Shown piece by piece: positions 7,509-14,515 of a stretch of DNA of 22,990 bases (its first letter is position 1; each line of letters begins with the position of its first letter). The stretch is from Candidatus Acetothermia bacterium (GTDB taxonomy: Bacteria; Bipolaricaulota; Bipolaricaulia; RBG-16-55-9; JANLFV01). The position numbers and the translations under genes were made by a program. The notes under the pieces are model-generated. The model did no database searches. It was not told the DNA's origin and was given only the letters and a program-made list of their open reading frames with translations. The stretch spans positions 1 to 22,990 of the forward strand of contig JAPWVC010000008.1 of the NCBI GenBank assembly GCA_028275195.1, given 5' to 3'.

Positions 7509-8365
7509 TGGAGCTCCGTAAGGCCGAGGTCTTGGGCTTCTGCGGCGGAGTCCGCCGCGCGGTCCGGATGATCGAGAGGGAGCTGGAAGAGGGCCCGCTC
7601 GAGACCCTCGGCGCGGTGGTCCATAATCCCCGTGTCGTGGCGGAGCTGGAGCGCCGCGGAGCACATGTAATCAGCTCCCTCGAGGAGGCCCGCTCCGGGC
7701 GAGTAGCGATCACCGCCCACGGCGTGGGTGAGAAGGTCTACCGCGAGATCGAAGCCCGCGGGCTGGAATTGATCGACACCACCTGTCCGATCGTCTTGCG
7801 GGCCCAGCGGGCGGCCGCCTCGCTGGCCGAGGAGGGGTTTAAGGTCATCATCTTCGGGGAGGCCGACCACCCCGAGGTGAGGGGGCTCCTCGGCTGGACC
7901 AAAGGGAGCGGGGTGGCGGTCCTGGACCCGACGGCCCCGCTGGAGCTGCCCCGCCGAGCGGCCCTCCTCTCCCAGACGACCAAGGGTGCTGAGCTGTTTG
8001 CTCAATTCGTCGGCCGATTCCTGGAGCACCACCTCGGGAGGCTGGGCGAGCTCAGGATCATCAACACCACCTGCCCGGAGACGGGGAGGCGGTATGAGGC
8101 GGCGAAGGAGCTCTCCCGTTGGGCCGAGCTCGTCCTCGTCGTCGGCGGGCGGAACTCAGCCAATACCCGGAGGCTGGCCGAGACCTGCGCCCGGATGGGG
8201 ATCGAGACTCACCTCATCGAGGAGGCCGCGGAGATCGACCCGCGCTGGCTCATCGGCAAGGAGCGGGTCGGTGTGACCGCGGGGGCCTCGACCCCGGACA
8301 GCGCGATCGCGGCCGTCATCCAGAGGCTAGAGGAATTGGCCGGCCGGGAGGTGCTGGCATGTTAA
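7508..8365 (+). CDS. ispH: 4-hydroxy-3-methylbut-2-enyl diphosphate reductase
   Basis: IspH performs the last MEP-pathway step, reducing HMBPP to IPP and DMAPP with an iron-sulfur cluster. The 285-residue protein has the three cluster cysteines at C12 (FCGGV), C93 (DTTCP) and C189 (NTTCPET). It also has the substrate histidines in VVHNP, TAHG and DHPE, then SQTTKG, VVGGRNSANT and AGASTP. I take the ATG at 7508, overlapping the cyclase stop by one base; a GTG directly before it is in frame and would add one residue. Its place inside a hopanoid operon links isoprenoid precursor supply to hopanoid production. Confidence 0.96.
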   Translation: MELRKAEVLGFCGGVRRAVRMIERELEEGPLETLGAVVHNPRVVAELERRGAHVISSLEEARSGRVAITAHGVGEKVYREIEARGLELIDTTCPIVLRAQRAAASLAEEGFKVIIFGEADHPEVRGLLGWTKGSGVAVLDPTAPLELPRRAALLSQTTKGAELFAQFVGRFLEHHLGRLGELRIINTTCPETGRRYEAAKELSRWAELVLVVGGRNSANTRRLAETCARMGIETHLIEEAAEIDPRWLIGKERVGVTAGASTPDSAIAAVIQRLEELAGREVLAC

Positions 8366-8811
8366 GGCTCTCGACTTACGCGCGGCTCATCACGGTCGAG
8401 ACGGAGAAGGCCCCGCAGTTCATCGACATCACCGAGGAGGTCGAGCGGGCCGTGGCGGAGGCGGGCTTGACCGAGGGGATCGCCCTCATCTATTCGAGGC
8501 ATACTACCGCCGCGATCAGGATCAATGAGAACGAGCCGCTCCTCCTCCATGATATGGCCGAGTTCCTCGAGCGGCTCGCCCCGCGCGATTGCGCCTACAG
8601 CCACAACGACTTCTCGATCCGGACGGTGAACATGACCGAGGACGAGTGCCCCAACGGCCATGCCCACTGCCAGCACCTCCTCCTGGGGGCCTCGGAGGCG
8701 GTCCCGATCATAGGGGGAAGGCTCCAGCTCGGGCGGTGGCAGCGGATCTTCCTGGTCGAGCTCGACCGCCCGCGGACGAGAGAGGTCCTCGTCCAGATCA
8801 TCGGAGAGTGA
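8359..8811 (+). CDS. YjbQ/UPF0047-family protein
   Basis: This 150-residue protein belongs to the YjbQ (UPF0047) family of small trimeric proteins. Conserved blocks are visible: SRHTTAA at 46-52, INENEP at 55-60, PNGHAHCQHLLLG at 98-110 and LGRWQRIF near 124-131, with the His residues likely metal or anion ligands. Some members have been reported to have weak thiamin-phosphate-synthase activity, but the physiological role is unsettled. It overlaps ispH at the start (ATG 8359, ispH stop at 8365) and its TGA shares one base with the hpnC ATG, so it is firmly inside the hopanoid operon. I see nothing in the sequence that shows what it does there. Confidence 0.9.
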   Translation: MLRLSTYARLITVETEKAPQFIDITEEVERAVAEAGLTEGIALIYSRHTTAAIRINENEPLLLHDMAEFLERLAPRDCAYSHNDFSIRTVNMTEDECPNGHAHCQHLLLGASEAVPIIGGRLQLGRWQRIFLVELDRPRTREVLVQIIGE

Positions 8812-9674
8812 TGGTCGGCCTCACCGAAGCTTACCGCTACTGCGAGAGGCTCGCCCGCTCGCATTATGAGAATTTCCCGGTCGCGAGCCTCCTCATCCCG
8901 CGAGGGATGCGGAAGCACATCTACGCCATCTACGCCTTCTGCCGCCATGTCGATGACCTCGGGGATGAAGCGGAAGGGGATCGGGAGGCCCGCCTCCTCG
9001 CATTGGCCCTCTGGGAGGAGGAGCTCGAGCGGTGCTATGCGGGCCGGCCGAGCCAGCCGATCATGGTAGCCCTGGCCGAGACGATCCGAGAATTCCGCAT
9101 CCCCAAAGAGCCATTCCAGAAGCTGATTGAGGCCAACCGGCTCGACCAGCGGAAGGGGCGCTACCGGACTTATGAGGAGCTACTCCATTATTGCGACCAC
9201 TCGGCCAACCCTGTGGGGCGGCTCTTCCTCCATCTCTTCGGCTACCAAGATGAGGAGCGGTTGGCCCTCGCGGACAAGACCTGCACCGCCTTGCAACTCA
9301 CGAACTTCTGGCAGGACATCGCGCTCGACCTCGGGAAGGGCCGGATCTACATCCCCCAGGAGGATCTGGCCCGCTTCGGCTATTCAGAAGAGGAGCTCGA
9401 GCACCATCTGGTCAATGAGAGCTTCCGAAGGCTGATGGAGTTCGAGCTTTCGCGGACCCGGGCGCTCTTCGACCAGGGGCTGCGACTAGTCAGGCTGGTG
9501 GACGGCCGGCTTAAAGTCGCCATCGAACTCTTCTCCCGCGGCGGGCTGGCGATCCTCAAGAAGATCGAGGAGGCCGATTACGATGTCTTCCGCCGCAGGC
9601 CGCGGCTCTCCAAGGCCGAGAAGCTCGGGCTCCTTCTCCGGGCGCTCTTGAGGCCGAATGCCCATGGGAACTGA
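8811..9674 (+). CDS. hpnC: Hydroxysqualene synthase HpnC
   Basis: HpnC is a squalene/phytoene-synthase-fold enzyme that converts presqualene diphosphate to hydroxysqualene in the HpnC/D/E route. The 287-residue protein has YAIYAFCRHVDDLGDE, with the first Asp-rich motif at about 48-52, and LTNFWQDIALDLGKGRIYIP, with the second at about 162-180. The NFWQDI block and the ARSHYENFP N-terminus distinguish HpnC from HpnD. The ATG at 8811 overlaps the previous stop by one base (TGATG) and has ggagag upstream. The last 17 bases overlap hpnD. The hpnC versus hpnD call relies on these motif differences and on the paired arrangement. Confidence 0.93.
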   Translation: MVGLTEAYRYCERLARSHYENFPVASLLIPRGMRKHIYAIYAFCRHVDDLGDEAEGDREARLLALALWEEELERCYAGRPSQPIMVALAETIREFRIPKEPFQKLIEANRLDQRKGRYRTYEELLHYCDHSANPVGRLFLHLFGYQDEERLALADKTCTALQLTNFWQDIALDLGKGRIYIPQEDLARFGYSEEELEHHLVNESFRRLMEFELSRTRALFDQGLRLVRLVDGRLKVAIELFSRGGLAILKKIEEADYDVFRRRPRLSKAEKLGLLLRALLRPNAHGN

Positions 9675-10527
9675 GCTTCAGGCCGCCTATCGCCACTGCC
9701 GGGCCGAGACGCGGGCCAAGGCCAAGAATTTCTACTGGGCCTTCATCACCCTCCCGCGGGAGAAGCGAGAGGCGATCTATGCCGTCTATGCCCTCCTCCG
9801 CCGCTGGGACGAGCTCATCGATTCCGCCTTATCGCTCGAGGAGAAGCGCCGGGCATTGGAGGAGCAGCGCGAGCTAGTCCTGAGGCTTTATGCTATTCCG
9901 GACCCGCCAGCCTGCGATCCCTTGCTCCTCGCGGTCGGGGATGCCGTCCGCCGGTATCAAATCCCTCACCGCTATTTCGAGGAGGTGATCAACGGGCTCG
10001 AGCTCGATCTCCATAAGCGGCGGTATCGGACCTTCGCGGAGCTCCGGGAATACTGTTACGGCGTGGCCGGGGCGGTCGGGCTGATCTCGCTCGAGATCTT
10101 CGGCTACCGCGACCCCAGGGCTAGGGAATATGCCGTCGACCTCGGGATCGCCATGCAGCTCGTGAACATCCTCCGGGATATTAGGGAGGACCTGGACCGG
10201 GACCGGCTCTACCTCCCCCAGGAGGAGCTGGAGCGGTTCGGCTACACTGAGAGCGATCTCCAGCGAGGGATTATCAACGACCATTTCAGGGAGCTAATGG
10301 CCTTCGAGGCCGCCCGGGCCCGTGGATACTTCGCCCGGGGCCGGAGGCTCCTGGATTACCTCCCTCGCCGCTCCCGGCCCTGCCCGGCGGTCCTAGCCGG
10401 GCTCTATGAGCGAATCCTCGAGCGGATCGAAGTCCGCGGTTATGATGTCCTCACCCAGCGGATCTCCCTCAGCCCGCGGGAGAAGCTCTGGGCTGCCCTT
10501 GGGAGGTCCATAGCGAGCCTCCTCTAA
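9658..10527 (+). CDS. hpnD: Presqualene diphosphate synthase HpnD
   Basis: HpnD condenses two FPP molecules to presqualene diphosphate, the first committed step toward squalene. The 289-residue protein has SxNFY-like KAKNFYWAFITLP at about 22-33. The first motif is LRRWDELID (D51, D55), with Glu in the second position instead of Asp. The second motif is VNILRDIREDLDRDRLYLP, starting near 169. The GVAGAVG block near 135-141 is typical of the squalene/phytoene synthase fold. Two in-frame ATGs, at 9658 and 9664, are equally possible; both lie inside the end of hpnC. Its TAA overlaps head-on the stop codon of the response regulator on the other strand by 3-4 bases, so the operon ends abruptly here. 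Confidence 0.93.
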   Translation: MPMGTELQAAYRHCRAETRAKAKNFYWAFITLPREKREAIYAVYALLRRWDELIDSALSLEEKRRALEEQRELVLRLYAIPDPPACDPLLLAVGDAVRRYQIPHRYFEEVINGLELDLHKRRYRTFAELREYCYGVAGAVGLISLEIFGYRDPRAREYAVDLGIAMQLVNILRDIREDLDRDRLYLPQEELERFGYTESDLQRGIINDHFRELMAFEAARARGYFARGRRLLDYLPRRSRPCPAVLAGLYERILERIEVRGYDVLTQRISLSPREKLWAALGRSIASLL

Positions 10528-11171
10528 CTCCGGTGGGCAAGGCCGTGTTCCAGGGCGAAGCGGATGAGCTCGGCTGTGCTATGGAGCCCGAGCTTCCTCA
10601 TGATCCGCAAGCGATGGCTCCGGACGGTCTCGGGGCTCCGATGGATGATCCTAGCGATCTCGGGGGTGGTATGGCCCTCAGCGAGCAACTGGAGGACCTC
10701 CCGCTCCCGGGGAGTGAGGAGCTCGAGCTTACCTTCAGGGTGAGGGCTGCTCTGCTGTGCCGCGGCCACGATCGCGGCCAAGACCGGCTGGGCGAAGTAG
10801 TAGCCCCCTCTGGCGACTCTGCGGACCGCTTCGACCAGCTCCGCGAGGGCCTCCTCCTTGAGGACATACCCTCGGGCTCCGGCCCGGAGGGCCTGGTGGA
10901 CATACTCGGGATCTTTATACATCGAGAGGAGGATGACCTTGGTCTCGGGGGCGACCCTGGCGATCCGATGAGCGGCCTCCAGGCCGTTGAGCCGCGGCAT
11001 AGCGATGTCGAGGACCGCCACCTCTGGCCGGAGTTCCTCGATCAATTCCAGGGCCTGGTAGCCGTCCCCGGCCTCGGCGACGACCTCGAACCCCGCCCGC
11101 TCAAGCAAGGCCCGCAGCCCCTCCCGGACCAAGCGATGATCATCGGCCAGCAGGAGCCTGATCGCCTCCAT
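10524..11171 (-). CDS. NarL/FixJ-family response regulator (lacks an adjacent kinase on its strand)
   Basis: The 215-residue two-component regulator has a receiver domain at about 4-120. It shows acidic D10/D11, the phospho-acceptor D55 (VAVLDIAMP) and the conserved Lys in GYVLKEEA. A LuxR-type DNA-binding domain covers about 150-212, with LTPREREVLQLLAEGHTTPEIA and SPETVRSHRLRIMRKLGL. It sits between hpnD and hpnE on the opposite strand, so it interrupts an otherwise continuous hopanoid operon. Its N-terminal coding sequence is nearly identical to that of the second regulator at 13820-14515. No Shine-Dalgarno precedes the ATG; instead a TAGAAT lies 6 bases before it. Control of hopanoid genes is a guess from location only. 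Confidence 0.95.
   Translation of the reverse strand: MEAIRLLLADDHRLVREGLRALLERAGFEVVAEAGDGYQALELIEELRPEVAVLDIAMPRLNGLEAAHRIARVAPETKVILLSMYKDPEYVHQALRAGARGYVLKEEALAELVEAVRRVARGGYYFAQPVLAAIVAAAQQSSPHPEGKLELLTPREREVLQLLAEGHTTPEIARIIHRSPETVRSHRLRIMRKLGLHSTAELIRFALEHGLAHRS
11061..11141 (-). repeat. 81-bp inverted repeat, copy 1 (inside response regulator 1)
   Basis: On the minus strand this block matches 13844-13924 of the plus strand over 81 positions with a single T/C mismatch. It encodes the part of the receiver domain that follows the acidic pair, up to the AEAGDG turn. The two copies face each other across about 2.7 kb that contain hpnE and the histidine kinase. Confidence 0.9.
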
Positions 11172-11177
11172 GGCCCC

Positions 11178-11183
11178 ATTCTA
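11178..11183 (-). promoter_or_regulatory. Candidate leaderless -10 element (TAGAAT) of response regulator 1
   Basis: TAGAAT on the minus strand ends 6 bases before the ATG at 11171, the spacing expected for leaderless transcripts in Deinococcus-Thermus-like bacteria. No Shine-Dalgarno is present between it and the ATG. A TTGACC occurs further upstream (11212-11207), but its 23-base spacer is too long for a standard -35, so the assignment is tentative. Confidence 0.35.
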
Positions 11184-11226
11184 CTCGATGGCTAGCTGGT
11201 AGAGGAGGTCAATCCTGAGTGATAGA

Positions 11227-12570
11227 TTGAAGGTCCTCATCCTCGGGGGAGGGCTGGCGGGGCTGGCCGCCGGCTGTGAGCTGGCGGATCGGGAGGGCCT
11301 CGAGCTCACCCTGATCGAGCGCCGGCCTTACCTCGGCGGACGGGCCTCTTCCTTCTTCCACAAAGGGCTGGGCGAGGAGGTCGACCTCGGCCAGCATGTC
11401 TTCCTGAGGTGCTGCTCGGCCTACCTCACCTTCCTGAGGAAGATCGGGGCCCAGGAGATGGTGAGCCTCCAGCCGCGGCTCTCCCTCGAGGTCCGCGGCC
11501 GAGACGGCCGAGTCGGGCTCATCCGGGGCTCGCCTCTCCCCGGACCGCTTTACCTTTTCCCTTCAATCTTGAGGCTCCCGTTCCTCTCCCCACGCGAGAA
11601 GCTCCGGCTCCTCCCGGCCTTGGCTAGGGCGCTGACCTCTCGGCGCTCTCGAGCGGAGGGGACCTTCCGGGAATGGCTGGAGCGGCACGGGCAGGGCCGG
11701 ACGGCCGAGAGCGAGCGGTTCTGGGACTTCCTCATCCTCCCGACGCTCAATGACCATTCGGAGAATGTGACCGCCCGGATGGGGCTGATGGTCCTCCAAG
11801 AGGCCTTCCTCAAGGGCCACGCCGCGGACTTGGGCTACCCTCGGGTCGGGCTCTCCCACCTCGCGGCCAAGGCCGGGGACTACATCCTCGAGCGGGGCGG
11901 TGAGCTCATCCTGGGCAAGGGGGCCGAGGCCCTCCAAATCGAGGGCGACCTCGCCCGATCCGCCCGCCTGAGCGACGGCCAGGTCCTCGAGGCCGACGGG
12001 TTCATCATCGCCCTCCCGCCGGAGGGGCTCCTCCGGATCTTGTCCCAGGAGTGGCAGCTCCACTCCTTCTTCGCCCGCGCAGGCCAGCTCGCCTGGAACC
12101 CGATCGTGAACCTCTACCTCTGGCTCGACCGGCCGGTCCTGGAAGGGGAATTGCTAGCCTTCCTCGACAGCCCGGTCCAGTGGGTCTTCAACAAGTCCAA
12201 GATCCTAGGCCGAACCCGGCCGGGGCAGGAGCTCTGCCTCAGCCTGAGCGGGGCCTGGGAGCTCATCTCCCTCCCGCCAGAGCGCCTCTTCCAGATGCTT
12301 CTGGAGGAGCTCAGGCGCCTCCTCCCCGGGGTGCGGGAGGCGAAGGTCGAGCAGTATCTGGTGGTAAAGCAGCTTCGGGCGACGATCTCCCTAGTGCCGG
12401 GGATGGAGGCCTATCGCCTCCCCTCGCGGACGCCGATCAAGAACCTATTCTTAGCGGGGGACTGGACCGATACTGGCTGGCCCTCGACGATGGAGGGGGC
12501 GGTCCGGAGCGGCCTGGAAGCGGCGCGACATCTCATCGACTATCTTGCGGGTCGGTCCGAGGAGGAGTAA
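11227..12570 (+). CDS. hpnE: Hydroxysqualene dehydroxylase HpnE (FAD-dependent)
   Basis: HpnE is an FAD-dependent amine-oxidase-superfamily enzyme that reduces hydroxysqualene to squalene, completing the HpnD-HpnC-HpnE route. The 447-residue protein starts with the dinucleotide-binding motif ILGGGLAGLAAG, then ERRPYLGGRASSF. The C-terminal flavin-binding block FLAGDWTDTGWPSTMEGAV is present, as are VDLGQHVF and LNDHSENVTA. I list the TTG at 11227, whose only nearby SD-like sequence is gagtga. However, a much better GGAGG at 11204-11208 is spaced 6 bases before a CTG at 11215, in frame and without an intervening stop. The exact N-terminus, 0 or 4 more residues, is therefore uncertain. It is separated from hpnD by the oppositely oriented regulator and followed 23 bases later by the histidine kinase. 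Confidence 0.93.
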   Translation: MKVLILGGGLAGLAAGCELADREGLELTLIERRPYLGGRASSFFHKGLGEEVDLGQHVFLRCCSAYLTFLRKIGAQEMVSLQPRLSLEVRGRDGRVGLIRGSPLPGPLYLFPSILRLPFLSPREKLRLLPALARALTSRRSRAEGTFREWLERHGQGRTAESERFWDFLILPTLNDHSENVTARMGLMVLQEAFLKGHAADLGYPRVGLSHLAAKAGDYILERGGELILGKGAEALQIEGDLARSARLSDGQVLEADGFIIALPPEGLLRILSQEWQLHSFFARAGQLAWNPIVNLYLWLDRPVLEGELLAFLDSPVQWVFNKSKILGRTRPGQELCLSLSGAWELISLPPERLFQMLLEELRRLLPGVREAKVEQYLVVKQLRATISLVPGMEAYRLPSRTPIKNLFLAGDWTDTGWPSTMEGAVRSGLEAARHLIDYLAGRSEEE

Positions 12571-12581
12571 GCTGGCAAGCT

Positions 12582-12587
12582 AGGAGG
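12582..12587 (+). promoter_or_regulatory. Ribosome binding site that fixes the kinase start
   Basis: A perfect AGGAGG lies 6 bases before the TTG at 12594 and 11 bases after the hpnE stop. It selects this TTG among a long upstream open frame that otherwise overlaps hpnE. Confidence 0.8.
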
Positions 12588-12593
12588 CTCGAA

Positions 12594-13823
12594 TTGGCCC
12601 AGGCCGAGCTTGGCGAGTTGAAGGAGATCATCCGCCGGACGATCCGGGTCCGGCGGATCACCCTGGGGAGCTTCTTCGTTGTGGCGGTGATAATCCGGCT
12701 GGGGGTGGGACTCGTCTTCCCCTTGCCGCTCCTCTTCGCCCCCCTCGGCTGGCTTCTCCTGACCTATCCCTTTAAAGCCCTCATCGAGGCCCAGAAGGAT
12801 GAACGGGGCCTCCACTGGGCCCATGCGGGGTTCTTCATCCTCGAGCTGGGGATCATCACCTACCTGATCCACTTCCTCCAGGGGGCCGAATGGCTCGGCT
12901 TGATCTTCTATATCTTCACCATCATCTACGCCAACTTCTTCCTCCTCGAGCTCCAGGGCTACCTCATCACCGGGCTGGCAATCCTCTTTTATGCCGCGCT
13001 CGTCCTGCTGGAGTGGGCCGGGCTCGTCCCTCACCGCACGCTCTTCCTCGCAAGGGACTACCGCTCGCTCAGCTATGTCCTGATCACGCTCCTCGCCGGC
13101 GGGATCGGAGTCTACGCCGTCTTGGCCTACACCATCCGGATCTTCGCCGAGATCTACCGGCGGAAGGGGCGGGAGCTGGCGGCCCTCTCCGCGAAGCTGG
13201 TCTCGGCCCAGGAGGAGGAGCGGAGGCGGATCGCCCACCGGCTCCACGACGAGCTTGGAGGGGCCCTCACCGCCACGAAGCTCGAGCTCGAGCTGGCGGA
13301 GCGAGAGGCCCCGGCCGAGCTGCGGGCCCGCCTCCGCAGGGCAGTTCAGATCTTAGGCGAGGCCCTCTCCCAGGCCCGCGAGCTCTCCCACAGCCTCCGG
13401 CCGCCGCTGCTGGAGGAGCTGGGGCTCGGCCCGGCCCTGAGGGCCCTCGGGGAGCGGTTCGCCGCGGCCGAGGGGTTCAAGGTCGAACTGGAGCTGGAGG
13501 AGTTAGGCCAGGAGGCAGGCCTCCTCCGCTCGGAGGTGGAGAGCCTGATCTACCAAGCGGCGCAAGAGGCCCTCACCAATGCCGCGAAGCACGCTCATCC
13601 CCACAAGGTGGTCCTCCGGCTGGGGAGGGCTCGGGGGAGGCTCCGACTGGAAGTGGAGGACGACGGGCGGGGGTTCAACCCCCAGGGGCTCCGGGGCGGG
13701 CCGGGCCTCGGCCTGGAAGGGATGCGCGAGCGGGCGATCCTCGCCGGCGGCTCGCTGAAGGTTGAGTCCAAGGCCGGGAGAGGGACGAAGCTGATCCTCG
13801 AGCTCCCCCTGGAAGGACGATGA
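12594..13823 (+). CDS. Membrane sensor histidine kinase (NarX/DesK-like, HisKA_3)
   Basis: The 409-residue kinase would autophosphorylate and pass phosphate to the regulator encoded next. Residues about 22-190 hold six or so transmembrane helices with very short loops, so it probably senses something within or at the membrane rather than through a periplasmic domain. The HisKA_3 dimerisation domain follows at about 203-275, with EEERRRIAHRLHDELGGAL and the phospho-acceptor H218. The HATPase_c domain is at about 305-405, with ALTNAAKHAHP (N box), VEDDGRGF (G1) and GLGLEGMRERA (G2). The TTG start is chosen because of the AGGAGG just upstream. Its stop overlaps the regulator's ATG (ATGA). Sensing of membrane state would make sense beside hopanoid genes, but that is inference. 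Confidence 0.93.
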   Translation: MAQAELGELKEIIRRTIRVRRITLGSFFVVAVIIRLGVGLVFPLPLLFAPLGWLLLTYPFKALIEAQKDERGLHWAHAGFFILELGIITYLIHFLQGAEWLGLIFYIFTIIYANFFLLELQGYLITGLAILFYAALVLLEWAGLVPHRTLFLARDYRSLSYVLITLLAGGIGVYAVLAYTIRIFAEIYRRKGRELAALSAKLVSAQEEERRRIAHRLHDELGGALTATKLELELAEREAPAELRARLRRAVQILGEALSQARELSHSLRPPLLEELGLGPALRALGERFAAAEGFKVELELEELGQEAGLLRSEVESLIYQAAQEALTNAAKHAHPHKVVLRLGRARGRLRLEVEDDGRGFNPQGLRGGPGLGLEGMRERAILAGGSLKVESKAGRGTKLILELPLEGR

Positions 13824-14515
13824 TCCGCCTCCTCTTGGCCGACGATCATCGCTTGGTCCGGGAGGGGCTGCGGGCCCTGCTTGAGCGGGCGGGGTTCGAG
13901 GTCGTCGCCGAGGCCGGGGACGGCCAGGCCGCGGTCGAATTGGCCGCAAAGCTCAACCCAGAGGTCGCGATCCTCGACCTTGCCATGCCCGGGCTGAATG
14001 GGCTGGGGGCATTGGAAGAGATCCGCAAGGCCAGCCCAAAGACGAAGGTGCTAATGCTCTCGATGTTCGATGATGAGCTTTATGTCCTGAAGGCCGCTCA
14101 AGCCGGCGCGGCCGGCTACCTCTTGAAGGACAGCTCAGCGGAAGAGCTCTGCGAGGCCATCGAGGCCGTCCGGAAGCATGGCCGATTCTACCTCAGCCGG
14201 AGGATCACTAACGCGCGGCTCCGCCGCCTGATCGAAGAGGAGGGACTGAAGGAAGGAGGAAAGGGCGAACTCCTCACCCCGCGTGAGCGGGAGGTCCTGG
14301 CCTTGATCGCCCGGGGGCTCAAGAGCGGCGAGATCGCCCGCCAGTTGGGGCTGAGCCCCAAGACGGTCGCGGCCCACCGGGCGAAGCTGATGGCCAAGCT
14401 CGGGGTTCACACCACCGCAGGCTTGGTGAGGTATGCAATCCTCAAGGGCCTCGATCACGATTGTGATCCCCCGGCCACACGAGCCGGCGGTGACGGCCGT
14501 CCTCGCTCAGGATGA
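13820..14515 (+). CDS. NarL/FixJ-family response regulator, partner of the adjacent kinase
   Basis: The 231-residue regulator has a receiver domain at about 1-118, with D8/D9, the phospho-acceptor D53 (AILDLAMP) and a Lys in GYLLKDSS. Its LuxR-type helix-turn-helix lies at about 150-212 (LTPREREVLALIARGLKSGEIA, then LSPKTVAAHRAKLMAKLGV). It overlaps the kinase by 4 bases, so the two form a cognate pair. Residues 2-36 are virtually identical to the regulator at 10524-11171, while the rest is much less similar. The last ~17 residues go beyond the usual family end and overlap the 3' end of the convergent Clp1-like gene by 74 bases. Target genes are unknown. Confidence 0.95.
   Translation: MIRLLLADDHRLVREGLRALLERAGFEVVAEAGDGQAAVELAAKLNPEVAILDLAMPGLNGLGALEEIRKASPKTKVLMLSMFDDELYVLKAAQAGAAGYLLKDSSAEELCEAIEAVRKHGRFYLSRRITNARLRRLIEEEGLKEGGKGELLTPREREVLALIARGLKSGEIARQLGLSPKTVAAHRAKLMAKLGVHTTAGLVRYAILKGLDHDCDPPATRAGGDGRPRSG
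13844..13924 (+). repeat. 81-bp inverted repeat, copy 2 (inside response regulator 2)
   Basis: This is the plus-strand partner of 11061-11141, with 80 of 81 positions identical. The identity stops abruptly after the AEAGDG codons, where the two receiver domains diverge. Confidence 0.9.

Noticed and set aside
12051..12593. Long N-terminal extension of the histidine kinase frame
   Set aside because: It lies inside hpnE out of frame and has shadow composition. A perfect AGGAGG fixes the kinase start at 12594.
14453..14487. Two small hairpins (GATCAC/GTGATC and CCGGC/GCCGG) between the convergent genes, as a bidirectional terminator
   Set aside because: The stems are only 5-6 bp, both lie inside coding sequence, and no T-tract follows on either strand.
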